A stretch of DNA of 14,163 nucleotides from Thermoleophilia bacterium (GCA_014534295.1 JACVRU010000027.1:1-14163), one strand, 5' to 3'; counted from the first letter of the stretch, positions 5,642 to 12,990 are shown. Program-made: numbers and translations. The notes: generated by a model from the letters alone, not told the origin.

Positions 5642-8055
5642 GCAGCGGATGCTCTTCGGGCGAGCACCTCGCGGAGCTTCCGGCCGAGCTCGTCGCGGGA
5701 AAACGGCTTGTGGATGAGGTTCTCCTCGCGCCCGAGCACCTGCTCCTCGATCACCCGGCCCTCCGCGTGACCCGACATGAAGAGGACGGGCAGTCCGGGG
5801 CGAAGGTGCCGGCTGCGGGCGGCGACCTGCGGCCCGTTCAGCCCGGGCATGACGACGTCGGTGAGCAGGAGGTCGAGTGGCTCGAGTCGGCCGGCGAGCT
5901 CGACGGCAGCTGTCGGGTCGCCGACCGCCGTGACCGAGTAGCCGAACGAGGCGAGCATCTGGGAGACGAGCAGGCGCACGCGCTCGTCGTCCTCGACGAG
6001 CAGGATCGTCTCCGCGCCGGCGACGTCCACGTCGTCTTCGAGGGGCTCGTCCTCGACGGTGCCGGTCGCGTGGCGCGGCAGGTAGAGGGTGAGCGTCGAC
6101 CCGGCGCCGGGCGTGCTCGATGCGAGGACCGTCCCCCCAGCCTGCGTGGCGATCCCGTACACCGTCGAGAGCCCCAGTCCGGTCCCGAGGTCAGGCGACT
6201 TGGTGGTGAAGAACGGCTCGAAGATGTGGGCGAGCGTCTCGGCGTCCATGCCGTGGCCCGTGTCGATGGCGGCGAGGGCGACGTACTCGCCCGGCGCGAG
6301 CCCGAGACCGGCGGCCGCGGGCGGCGAGAGCGTCAGGGTGGAGGTCTCGATCCCGAAGCGGCCCCCGTCGGGCATCGCGTCGCGCGCGTTGACGGCGAGG
6401 TTGAGCAGCACCTGGTCGAGCTGTACGCGGTCGGCGCGGACGAAGCTGCCCTCGTCTCCGAGCTCCGTCGTCAGCTCGACGTCGCCGAGCACCTTGCGGA
6501 GCCTGCCCTCCGTCTCGCGGACGACCTCGTGCAGCGCGAGCGTCCTCGGATCGACGACCTGGCGCCGGCTGAACGCGAGCAGCTGCCCGGTCAGCGAGGC
6601 GGCCCGCTCGGCCGCCGCGGTGATCTCCCGCACGTCGGTCGCCTCCTGCTTCCCCTCCAGGCGCTGGAGCAGGAGGTCGCCGTAGCCCCGGATGACGAGC
6701 AGCAGGTTGTTGAAGTCGTGGGCGACGCCGCCGGCGAGCCGGCCGACCGCCTCCATCTTCTGCGCCTGCAGCAGCTGCTCCTCGAGGCGCTTCCGCTCGG
6801 CCACGTCGCGGAAGACGCCGAGGTGCATCTCGGGGAGGAAGTTCGCCCTCGCGCTCAGCTCCAGCCGTCGGGGCGCGCCGTTGGCGAGCGTCAGCTCGAG
6901 CTCGCCGCGATGCTCGCCCCGGGCGAGGAAGTCGCTCCAGACCGCGGGCGCGCTCGCGCGGTGGGACGGAGCGAGCACGTCCGCTAGCGCCATGCCGACC
7001 ATGCACTCGACCCCGAAGAGCTCGCAGGCGGCGGGGTTGGCGTCGATGCAGCGCGCGTCGTCGTCGGCGAGCACGATCGCGTCGAGCGCCGTGTCGAAGA
7101 GCGCGCGGAACCGCTGCTCGCTCGCCCGCAGCAGCTCCTCCTGCTGCTTGCGGTGGGTGACGTCGACGTTGAAGCCCTGGATGCCGCGGACCCAGCCGTC
7201 CGGGTCGGTCGAGAGCTCGGCCTCGTCGTGGACCCAGACGACGCGATCGTCCTTGTCGAGCAGTCGGTACTCGAGCATCCGGTACGGCGGGACCGCGGCG
7301 AGCACCCGCTCCCGGTCGTCCGGGTGGATGCGGCTGACGTAGGCGTCGTAGGACCACTCGTCGCTCGCGAAGCCGAGGATCCGCTCGACCTGCGGGCTGA
7401 CGTAGTAGCCGGGCGGGTCGCCGAACTCGATCGACCACGTGATCATCGGCAGGCGCTCGACCAAGGTGCGGAACCGCTCCTCGGCCTCGCGGACCTGGGC
7501 CGCCGCGGAGAAGCCGTCGACCGCGGCCGCGAGCGTGTTCGCGGCCGCCTGGAGAAAGGCGGCGTTGTCGTCGCTGAACGACCGCGGCACGCGGTGGTGC
7601 GCGGCGAGCACGCCGTACGGCCGGTCGGCGGGGCCGATCGCCACGGCGATCCCGCTCTGGATGCCGTGCTCGCGGATCGCCGGCGAGAACTCGAACCGCG
7701 TCTCGGCCCGCACGTCGTCGACGACCACGGGCTGGCCGTTGCCCTGCCGCAGCGTCCAGCCGGAGTGCGTGCGCGCGGTGTTCGGCAGCCACGTCCGGCC
7801 GACGATCTCCGCCGGCCAGCCGGAGCCCGCCCGGAGGAGGAGCCTGCCGTCGGGCTCGAGCTCGAGCACGGCGCCGAAGCCGACGCCGAGCGTCCGCGCG
7901 ACGACCTCGACGGCGTCCTGGAGCACGGCGTCCAGCGTGGGCGCGGCCAGCGCGCGTCGGCCGAGCGCCGCGATCGCCGCCTGCTGGGCGACGCGCGCGC
8001 GAAGCTCCTGCTCGACACTGGGTCGAAGGGTGGGTTGCCGCAGGGCAGCGTCCAT
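5638..8055 (-). CDS. Hybrid sensor histidine kinase: GAF-PAS-PAS-HisKA-HATPase-receiver
   Basis: This 805-residue cytoplasmic protein has no membrane segment. In order: a GAF domain (about 28-180), a PAS domain (about 193-302) with IHPDDRERV and the PAC-like WVRGIQGFNVDVTHRK, a second PAS (about 311-422), HisKA with GGVAHDFNNLL (phospho-acceptor H446), and an ATPase domain with N-box NLAVNARDA (552-560), G1 DTGHGM (598-603), F-box FEPFFTTK (612-619) and G2 GTGLGLS (624-630). The C-terminal receiver has LLVEDDE, phospho-acceptor D733 in LLTDVVMPG, S761 and K783 in IHKPF. All key residues are intact, so autophosphorylation and transfer to D733 are expected. The signal is not readable. The partner regulator gene directly downstream is decayed, so output may now go elsewhere. 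No SD precedes the ATG. A 27-bp dyad lies about 52-79 bp upstream. Confidence 0.93.
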   Translation of the reverse strand: MDAALRQPTLRPSVEQELRARVAQQAAIAALGRRALAAPTLDAVLQDAVEVVARTLGVGFGAVLELEPDGRLLLRAGSGWPAEIVGRTWLPNTARTHSGWTLRQGNGQPVVVDDVRAETRFEFSPAIREHGIQSGIAVAIGPADRPYGVLAAHHRVPRSFSDDNAAFLQAAANTLAAAVDGFSAAAQVREAEERFRTLVERLPMITWSIEFGDPPGYYVSPQVERILGFASDEWSYDAYVSRIHPDDRERVLAAVPPYRMLEYRLLDKDDRVVWVHDEAELSTDPDGWVRGIQGFNVDVTHRKQQEELLRASEQRFRALFDTALDAIVLADDDARCIDANPAACELFGVECMVGMALADVLAPSHRASAPAVWSDFLARGEHRGELELTLANGAPRRLELSARANFLPEMHLGVFRDVAERKRLEEQLLQAQKMEAVGRLAGGVAHDFNNLLLVIRGYGDLLLQRLEGKQEATDVREITAAAERAASLTGQLLAFSRRQVVDPRTLALHEVVRETEGRLRKVLGDVELTTELGDEGSFVRADRVQLDQVLLNLAVNARDAMPDGGRFGIETSTLTLSPPAAAGLGLAPGEYVALAAIDTGHGMDAETLAHIFEPFFTTKSPDLGTGLGLSTVYGIATQAGGTVLASSTPGAGSTLTLYLPRHATGTVEDEPLEDDVDVAGAETILLVEDDERVRLLVSQMLASFGYSVTAVGDPTAAVELAGRLEPLDLLLTDVVMPGLNGPQVAARSRHLRPGLPVLFMSGHAEGRVIEEQVLGREENLIHKPFSRDELGRKLREVLARRASAA

Positions 8056-8107
8056 TGACAGTCGTTATCGGCCGCGGCGACGGGCTGCTGAAGCCGTAGA
8101 AACCCGC

Positions 8108-8134
8108 CCGCCTACCCCGATTCGGGGATGGCGG
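8108..8134. promoter_or_regulatory. 27-bp interrupted palindrome, candidate operator upstream of the hybrid kinase
   Basis: The arms CCGCCTACCCCG and CGGGGATGGCGG flank a central ATT. Ten of twelve base pairs are complementary, with the mismatches confined to the central TA/AT step of each arm. It sits in the 154-bp gap between the kinase start (8055, minus) and the remnant at 8210 (plus). The two-block symmetry on a helical-turn scale looks like a dimer-binding operator. It has no T-tract, so a terminator is less likely. The rest of the 8056-8209 gap shows nothing else I can support. Confidence 0.5.
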
Positions 8135-8209
8135 TCCGCCCGTTGCGGGGAGGGCCGAGTGCGCGGTCCGCGGAATCCCCGCACGCGCAGGCAGGCCCGA
8201 TCAGCCAGC

Positions 8210-8623
8210 GTGCGGCGAAGGCGAACGACTCTGCTTCTGTCCGCGGTCGGAACCGCCGTCGCACTCGCGCTGCCCGCTCCCGCCGCCGCACGGGGAGGCG
8301 ACTACGTCCTCGAGGGCGGGAGCGGGGCGGCGCAGACCCAGGTCCGGCGGGCGCTCGAGGCCAGCGCGTTCGACTGGGGCATCGTCCCCACCCTGGTGGC
8401 GAGGAACATCGGGCCCGGCTTCCCCAACCGTCTGGTCGCGCGGCGAGGCTCCGGGCCTCCGGCGCTCGGAGTACGGGGCCGAGCGCTTCTGCTGTCGACG
8501 CGCGTGTGGGCGTACTGGCCGTCGCGGTACAACGCCTACTGGCCGCGGGCGCCTCGCGACGAGGCAGGCGCCGTGTCGCCCTCGGCCTTCCGAGCGCTCA
8601 TCGCCTCCGTGCTTGCATCGTAG
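8210..8623 (+). pseudogene. Decayed secreted protein with intact signal peptide, probably from an HExxH-type family
   Basis: The frame from GTG at 8210 is open for 137 codons. It starts with an arginine-rich signal peptide (RRRRTTLLLSAVGTAVALAL, ending PAPAAA). The mature start reads YVLEGGSGAAQTQVRRALEASAFDWGIVP, and the end reads VWAYWPSRYNAYWPRAPRDEAG then AFRALIASVLAS. Between about 8442 and 8489 a different plus frame encodes APGLRRSEYGAERF, which fits better than the residues in the main frame. The open frame therefore seems to be held by two compensating shifts. From memory of related actinobacterial proteins, a central segment of roughly 60 residues carrying a HEYAH-like motif should lie between GPGF and EYGAERF; it is missing here. 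It may still be expressed as a short secreted protein. The TAG stop is part of the next gene's -10-like hexamer. Confidence 0.55.
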
Positions 8624-8626
8624 ACT
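8621..8626 (+). promoter_or_regulatory. -10-like hexamer TAGACT overlapping the upstream stop codon
   Basis: TAGACT begins with the TAG stop of the preceding remnant and ends 6 nt before the GTG at 8633. No Shine-Dalgarno sequence is present. It is identical to the hexamer before the M20 peptidase gene. Confidence 0.5.
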
Positions 8627-8632
8627 GCGCAG

Positions 8633-9040
8633 GTGGAGTACCACGCGGGGCGGCTCTTCGACCACGTGCACCTGCGGGTCCGCGACCTCGAGGCGTCGAA
8701 GCGCTTCTACCGCGCCGTCCTGGAGGCCGTCGGGCTCGGACTGACCTTCGAGAGCCAGAGCGCGTTCGCGGCGGACGAGCTCTACGTCTCCGACGACGGC
8801 GAGCCGACGTCCGGCCTGCACATCGCCTTCCAGGCGGCCGACCGGGAGACGGTGCAGCGGTTCCACGAGGCAGCCCTCGCCAGCGGCGGCCGCGACAACG
8901 GCCGGCCGGGGGAGCGCGACTACCATCCCGGCTACTACAGCGCATACGCGCACGACCCGGACGGGAACAACGTAGAGGCCGTCTTCCACGGGCCCGCCCG
9001 GCGCTCCGCGGTGTCGGTCGTGATGGTCCCCGCGGGGTAG
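8633..9040 (+). CDS. VOC-superfamily (glyoxalase/bleomycin-resistance/dioxygenase-like) protein
   Basis: This 135-residue single-module protein has both betaalphabetabetabeta halves of the vicinal oxygen chelate fold. The first half begins FDHVHLRVRDLEASKRFYRAVL (H11 or H13 as metal ligand), and the second closes with the family signature AHDPDGNNVEAVFHG, whose glutamate is normally a metal ligand. GLHIAFQAADRETVQRFHEAAL and GERDYHPGYYSAY are typical of the small actinobacterial glyoxalase-like subgroup. Such proteins work in the cytosol as dimers on varied substrates; the reaction cannot be assigned. The GTG start gives the family N-terminus directly and has TAGACT 6 nt upstream. The response regulator begins about 80 bp downstream, so it may be transcribed separately from the kinase operon. 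Confidence 0.88.
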   Translation: MEYHAGRLFDHVHLRVRDLEASKRFYRAVLEAVGLGLTFESQSAFAADELYVSDDGEPTSGLHIAFQAADRETVQRFHEAALASGGRDNGRPGERDYHPGYYSAYAHDPDGNNVEAVFHGPARRSAVSVVMVPAG

Positions 9041-9121
9041 ATCCGGGCCTCGGGCTTGTGCAGCCCCGCCGGACGTGCAACGCTGCATCTCCGCCAGCTC
9101 GTCGGACGATCGCCCGCCGAC

Positions 9122-9514
9122 GTGATCGAGTCGAACACCACGCCGCCCGGAACGCCGCCCACCACCGTCCTCATCTGCGAGGACGAGGAGCCCCTGCGGG
9201 AGCTGATCCGCCTCTCGCTCGGCGACGGCCACCGGTTCCTCGAGTCGGCCGACGGCCGCGACGTGCTCGAGCTCGTCCGCGACGAGCGGCCCGACGTCGT
9301 GCTGCTCGACGTGATGCTGCCGGGGGTGAGCGGCCTCGACCTGCTCCGCGCGCTCCGCGCCGACCCGGCGCTCGCGGCCACCCGTGTAGTGGCCGTCTCG
9401 GCCTGGGTCCACCTCGAAGGCGAGGCGCTCGCGGCAGGAGCCGACTGCTTCTTGGGGAAGCCTTTCGAGCCCGACGACCTCCGGTCGTGCGTCCAGCGGA
9501 TGCTCTCCTCGTGA
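9122..9514 (+). CDS. Stand-alone receiver-domain response regulator
   Basis: This protein is 130 residues from GTG 9122 and consists of one receiver domain. LICEDEE gives the acidic pocket (E20, D21), VVLLDVMLPGVSG holds phospho-acceptor D63, S93 is the switch residue, and K113 lies in FLGKPFEP. There is no DNA-binding or enzymatic output domain, so it probably acts by protein contact or as a phosphate relay for the kinase encoded next. The frame is open further upstream to a TTG at 9056, but that extension (ATLHLRQLVGRSPAD) does not look like part of a receiver. GTG 9122 is therefore preferred, although no SD or -10-like hexamer supports it. The gene overlaps the kinase by 4 nt (GTGA), implying translational coupling. 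Confidence 0.88.
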   Translation: MIESNTTPPGTPPTTVLICEDEEPLRELIRLSLGDGHRFLESADGRDVLELVRDERPDVVLLDVMLPGVSGLDLLRALRADPALAATRVVAVSAWVHLEGEALAAGADCFLGKPFEPDDLRSCVQRMLSS

Positions 9515-11097
9515 TCCCCACTCCCCCCGAGCCGGAGCCGAAGACCTCTCGCAGGAGGATTGCGGCCGCGGTCGACTCGCTCACCGCGCGGATGTTGCTC
9601 GCCAGCAGCATCCTCGCGCTGTTGCTGGCGGGCGGCTTCGCGGTGCTCGCGTTCGCCGTCCGCGACCTGAGCGCGGCCGCGGAGCGCGAGGCGCGCGCAA
9701 AGGAGGTCGTCGCCCAGACGGTCGTCGTCCAGAAGCTCGTCTTCGATCTCGAGGCCGGCGTCCGCGGCTTCGTGATCACGCGCGAGAGGCAGTTTCTCTT
9801 GGACTGGCAAAAGGCACAGAACGAGATGCGCCTGGCGCTCGCGGACTTCAGGCGAGACGCAGGCGACCTTCGGCGTCGGGAGATGGCAGCCAGGCTCACC
9901 GACCTGGTCACGAGGTATCAGGTCGAATACGCCGAGCCCCTGATCGAGATCGCCCGGCGGAATCCCGGGGCGGCGCGGAGTATCACGGCCGTCAGCGAGG
10001 GCCGTATGCGAACCGAGGAGATCCGCGGGCTGCTCGACGGCGTGCTGGCCGACGAGCTGATCCGCGCGGCCGAGTCAGCCGCCTCGGCTCGCGAGGAGCG
10101 CCGACGGGCGCTCGCGCTCGGCTTCACCGGCATCGCCGCTGCGGTCCTCCTCATCCTCCTGCTCGGCCTCTACCTGACGCGGTCGATCGCACGGCCCGTC
10201 AGCCAGGTGGCCACGGAGGCGCGCCGCATCGCCCGCGGCGACCTCACCGTCGAGCTCGACGAGCGCGGCCCGGGCGAGGTGGGGACGCTGAAGCGGGCGT
10301 TCCGCGCGATGGCCGCCGACCTCGAGGAACGGCAGCGAGCGCTCGAGGACCACAACCGCCGGCTGGCCGAGAGCGAGCGGCTGAAGTCGGAGCTGATCAG
10401 CATCGTCTCGCACGAGATCCGCACGCCGCTCTCCAGCATCCTCGGCTTCGCGTCGCTGCTCCAGCAGCGCGACGTCGAGGAGGCCGACCGCGACCGCTTC
10501 CTCGAGATCATCGGCACCGAGGCGCGGCGGCTGGCGACGCTGCTCGACGACTTCCTCGACGTCCAGCTGCTCGAGGACGGGCCCCTCGAGCTCTCCTTCG
10601 CGGCGGTGGACGTCTCGGCCCTGCTCCGCACGCAGGGCGTCCTCTTCTCCGCCGAGAGCACGAGACACGCGCTGAACGTCCACCTGCCCGACGGGCCGCT
10701 GGTCGTCGAGGGCGACACCGGCCGGCTGGCGCAGGTATTCGCGAACCTGATCTCGAACGCGATCAAGTACTCGCCGCAGGGCGGCGCGGTGGACGTCTTC
10801 GGCGAGGAGGACGACGGGGTCGTCCGGATCCGGGTGCGGGACCAGGGCTTCGGCATTCCGCCCGAGGTCGGCGACCAGATCTTCACGAAGTTCTTCCGGG
10901 GCTCGGCTGCGGCGCACGGAATCCCTGGGAGCGGGCTCGGGCTGGCGCTCGCGCGGTCGATCATCGAGGCGCACGGCGGCTCGATCGGCTTCGAGAGCGT
11001 GCCGGGCCAGGGGACGACGTTCACAGTCGCGCTGCCGAAGGAGGCTCGCACCGCCCAGGCGGCCGAGTCCGGCGAAAGGAGGCAGTCAGATGTTTAG
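9511..11097 (+). CDS. Membrane sensor histidine kinase, CHASE3-HAMP-HisKA-HATPase
   Basis: This 528-residue kinase begins at GTG 9511, overlapping the receiver gene's TGA. A first membrane helix (about 28-50) is followed by an extracytoplasmic CHASE3-like helical sensor (about 60-195, with VVVQKLVFDLEAGVRGFVIT and RQFLLDW). A second helix (about 200-223) leads to a HAMP linker (RSIARPVSQVATEARRIARGDL). HisKA contains ISIVSHEIRTPLSSILGF with phospho-acceptor H301. The ATPase domain has N-box ANLISNAIKYSP (411-422), G1 DQGFGIP (444-450), F-box around 457-463 and G2 GSGLGLAL (473-480). All catalytic motifs are intact. The natural partner is the adjacent receiver. The open frame continues upstream past 9511, but only out-of-frame shadow sequence is there. 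The C-terminus carries the SD of the next gene. CHASE3 ligands are unknown. Confidence 0.93.
   Translation: MIPTPPEPEPKTSRRRIAAAVDSLTARMLLASSILALLLAGGFAVLAFAVRDLSAAAEREARAKEVVAQTVVVQKLVFDLEAGVRGFVITRERQFLLDWQKAQNEMRLALADFRRDAGDLRRREMAARLTDLVTRYQVEYAEPLIEIARRNPGAARSITAVSEGRMRTEEIRGLLDGVLADELIRAAESAASAREERRRALALGFTGIAAAVLLILLLGLYLTRSIARPVSQVATEARRIARGDLTVELDERGPGEVGTLKRAFRAMAADLEERQRALEDHNRRLAESERLKSELISIVSHEIRTPLSSILGFASLLQQRDVEEADRDRFLEIIGTEARRLATLLDDFLDVQLLEDGPLELSFAAVDVSALLRTQGVLFSAESTRHALNVHLPDGPLVVEGDTGRLAQVFANLISNAIKYSPQGGAVDVFGEEDDGVVRIRVRDQGFGIPPEVGDQIFTKFFRGSAAAHGIPGSGLGLALARSIIEAHGGSIGFESVPGQGTTFTVALPKEARTAQAAESGERRQSDV
11075..11082 (+). promoter_or_regulatory. Strong Shine-Dalgarno AAAGGAGG of the AOC-like gene
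   Basis: AAAGGAGG is near-perfect against the 16S anti-SD and stands 7 nt before the ATG at 11090. It lies inside the end of the kinase gene. It is the only canonical SD I see in the window and indicates that the secreted protein is translated from the kinase transcript. Confidence 0.8.
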
Positions 11098-11548
11098 GAG
11101 GACTGCGGTGTTGGTCGTGGTCGGGGGGCTGGCGGCGGCCGGGATCGGCACCTGGAAGTCGGCTGCGGAGACCGGCCCAGGGCTGATCCGCGTCACGGGC
11201 ACGCAGACGAAGTACATGCGGGCCGACCTCGGCACACCGGGCACGAGCCCGGGCGACAGCGAGTTCGTCCGCCAGGCGATCTTCAACCGGCGCATCACGC
11301 CGCAGGCGATCGGGCGCTCCGAGCTCGTCTGCACGTTCACCTTCGGGAACCAGCGCGCGTGCCGCGGCACGTACTTCCTGCCGCGCGGCAAGATCATGGT
11401 CGCGGGCTCGATCTCGAACCGCGAGATCTACGAGCTCGCGGTCGTCGGCGGCACGGGCCTGTACAACAACGCCCGCGGGACGTTCACGGCGACGCGGACG
11501 GCGCTGCGACCTCGCCGGGAGTTCCTGATCTTCAGGCTCGCGGGGTGA
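11090..11548 (+). CDS. Secreted allene-oxide-cyclase/dirigent-like barrel protein
   Basis: This 152-residue protein has a hydrophobic N-terminal segment after MFRR (about residues 5-20) that serves as a signal peptide or anchor, then a beta-rich domain. The later part has the AOC/dirigent-fold features: CTFTFGNQRACRGTYFLPRGKIMVAGSI and ELAVVGGTGLYNNARGTFTATR, where the GGTGxYxxARG motif is the most diagnostic. C81 and C91 may form a disulfide outside the cell. In plants the fold serves oxylipin or lignan chemistry; bacterial members are mostly uncharacterised, so no enzymatic role is assigned. The ATG overlaps the kinase gene by 8 nt and has a strong SD, making it the third gene of the receiver-kinase operon. 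Being extracytoplasmic, it could modulate or report on what the CHASE3 domain senses. Confidence 0.72.
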   Translation: MFRRTAVLVVVGGLAAAGIGTWKSAAETGPGLIRVTGTQTKYMRADLGTPGTSPGDSEFVRQAIFNRRITPQAIGRSELVCTFTFGNQRACRGTYFLPRGKIMVAGSISNREIYELAVVGGTGLYNNARGTFTATRTALRPRREFLIFRLAG

Positions 11549-11572
11549 GCAATCTGCCCGGTCGCGCCGGCG

Positions 11573-11798
11573 TATCCCCAGGCTCACGGACCTGACAGCG
11601 CGTGCGGGATGAAGGCCGATCCGATCGCCGTCCATCCGGACCTCGTGGCCGGGGCCGGACGGTGTCGCGAGCGTTCGGCTCGACTTCGAGGCGCCCGCGG
11701 GCGTCGGCGAGGCGGGGACCTACTACAACGTCCACGCCGGCCCGTCGAGCCGGGCCGACAATCCCGAGAACGCCTGCGCCGACGTCGAACCCGAATAG
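11573..11798 (+). pseudogene. Frameshifted 3' remnant of a CHRD-like secreted protein
   Basis: Two plus-strand frames together read as the end of one protein. The first gives AHGPDSACGMKADPIAVHPDLVAGA (about 11582-11656). The second gives DGVASVRLDFEAP, GTYYNVHAGPSSRADNPENAC and ADVEPE, stopping at TAG 11796-11798. Removing one G around 11657 would join them as VAGADGVASV. No start codon or signal peptide is seen upstream, so the 5' half is missing. The order of elements (HxH/HG, C, PDLV, NVH, ACxD) parallels the intact lipoprotein at 12987-13397. The rest of the 11549-11808 gap shows nothing else. A single-base sequencing error could explain the frameshift but not the missing 5' end. Confidence 0.6.
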
Positions 11799-11801
11799 AG
11801 T
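11796..11801 (+). promoter_or_regulatory. -10-like hexamer TAGAGT overlapping the stop of the upstream remnant
   Basis: TAGAGT begins with the TAG ending the CHRD-like remnant and ends 7 nt before the GTG at 11809. No Shine-Dalgarno is present. It supports 11809 as the true start of the acyl-CoA dehydrogenase and a leaderless mRNA. Confidence 0.5.
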
Positions 11802-11808
11802 TCGCGCC

Positions 11809-12990
11809 GTGGCCTGGGACGCGCTGACCGACGAGCAGCGGGAGCTGCGCGACCTCGTCCGCGCGCTGACGCGCGACCGGATCGCGCCCCGCGCGGCCGA
11901 GATCGACGCGTCGCACGAGTTCCCGTGGGACGTCGTCGAGCTCTTCCGCGAGCACGAGCTCTTCGGGCTGCTCTACGATGAGGAGCACGGAGGCACCGGC
12001 ACCGGCACGCTGCTCGCGCTCGTTGCGATCGAGGAGGTCGCGAAGGTCTGCGCCACGAGCGCCCTGATCCTCGCCGTCCAGGAGCTCGGCTCGCTCGGGC
12101 TCAAGCTCGCCGGCAGCGAGGAGCAGCAGCAGCGCTATCTGCCGCGGCTCGCGTCCGGAGAGTGGCTCTGCGCCTATGCGCTCACGGAGGCCGGCTCGGG
12201 CTCGGACTCCGCCGCCATGCGCACGACGGCCCGGCGGGACGGCGACGAGTACGTCCTCAACGGCTCGAAGCGGTTCATCACGAACGCGGCCGTCGCCAAC
12301 CTCTACACCGTCTTCGCCAAGACCGACCCGGAGGCGGGCCACGCGGGGATCTCCGCCTTCCTCGTCGAGTCCGACGCGCCGGGCTTCGTGGTCGCCCGGC
12401 TCGAGCCGAAGATGGGCATCTCCGGATCTACGACGGGCGAGCTGACCTTCGACGACTGCCGCGTCCCCGCCGAAAGCCTGCTCGGCGAGGAGGGCGAGGG
12501 CTTCAAGATCGCGATGCGGATCCTCGACCGCTCCCGGCCCGGCGTCGCCGCGCAGGGGCTCGGGCTCGCCCAGGGCGCGACCGACTACGCGCTCGAGTAT
12601 GCGCGCGCGCGCGAGACCTTCGGCAAGCCGATCGCCGAGCACCAGCTGATCCAGGCGAAGCTGGCGGACATGGAGACCGCCTGCCAGGCGGCGCGCGGGC
12701 TCCTCTACGACTTCGGGCGGATGGTCGACGCCGGGATCGAGGGGCCGGAGCTGACGAAAGCGTCCGCGATGGCGAAGCTCCACTGCACGGACACGGCCAT
12801 GTGGGTCACGACGGAGGCCGTCCAGATCCTCGGCGGCTACGGCTACATCAAGGAGTACCCGCTCGAGCGGATGATGCGCGACGCGAAGATCACGCAGATC
12901 TACGAGGGCACGAACGAGATCCAGCGGCTCGTGATCGCCCGCGAGATGCTCCGGGAATCGCGCGCCTTCCTGCTCGCCGGCGTCGCCTAG
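11809..12990 (+). CDS. Acyl-CoA dehydrogenase
   Basis: This 393-residue flavoprotein is of usual family length and oxidises acyl-CoA to trans-2-enoyl-CoA, passing electrons to ETF. The N-terminal helical domain starts DALTDEQRELRDLVR. The FAD-binding segment YALTEAGSGSD is at 123-133. The middle beta-domain contains MGISGSTTGELTFDDCRVP. The C-terminal helical domain has RARETFGKPIAEHQLIQAKLADM, QILGGYGYIKEYPLERMMRDAKI and QIYEGTNEIQR, with E366 in the position of the short/medium-chain catalytic base. Chain length preference is not readable, and short- or branched-chain substrates are plausible. The frame extends upstream to 11602, but that part is non-homologous. GTG 11809 fits the family N-terminus and has a -10-like hexamer 7 nt before it. 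The stop shares CTAG with the convergent lipoprotein gene. Confidence 0.94.
   Translation: MAWDALTDEQRELRDLVRALTRDRIAPRAAEIDASHEFPWDVVELFREHELFGLLYDEEHGGTGTGTLLALVAIEEVAKVCATSALILAVQELGSLGLKLAGSEEQQQRYLPRLASGEWLCAYALTEAGSGSDSAAMRTTARRDGDEYVLNGSKRFITNAAVANLYTVFAKTDPEAGHAGISAFLVESDAPGFVVARLEPKMGISGSTTGELTFDDCRVPAESLLGEEGEGFKIAMRILDRSRPGVAAQGLGLAQGATDYALEYARARETFGKPIAEHQLIQAKLADMETACQAARGLLYDFGRMVDAGIEGPELTKASAMAKLHCTDTAMWVTTEAVQILGGYGYIKEYPLERMMRDAKITQIYEGTNEIQRLVIAREMLRESRAFLLAGVA

Noticed and set aside
8040..8080. A leaderless -10 hexamer for the hybrid kinase (TAACGA before ATG 8055)
   Set aside because: It lacks the final T, the most conserved base of the hexamer, so it was not counted with the others.
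9056..9121. Upstream TTG start for the receiver gene
   Set aside because: The added 22 residues do not resemble a receiver N-terminus and have no SD or usable -10 spacing. GTG 9122 is adjacent to the domain.
8128..9510. A very long plus-strand frame from 8128 that runs into the kinase, suggesting a 989-residue protein
   Set aside because: The part before 9511 is arginine/proline/alanine-rich and lies out of frame over the secreted remnant, the VOC gene and the receiver. Recognisable kinase sequence starts at the GTG overlapping the receiver stop.
11602..11808. Extended N-terminus of the acyl-CoA dehydrogenase
   Set aside because: The extension overlaps the CHRD-like remnant in another frame and has no family similarity. 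GTG 11809 begins the conserved N-terminal helix.
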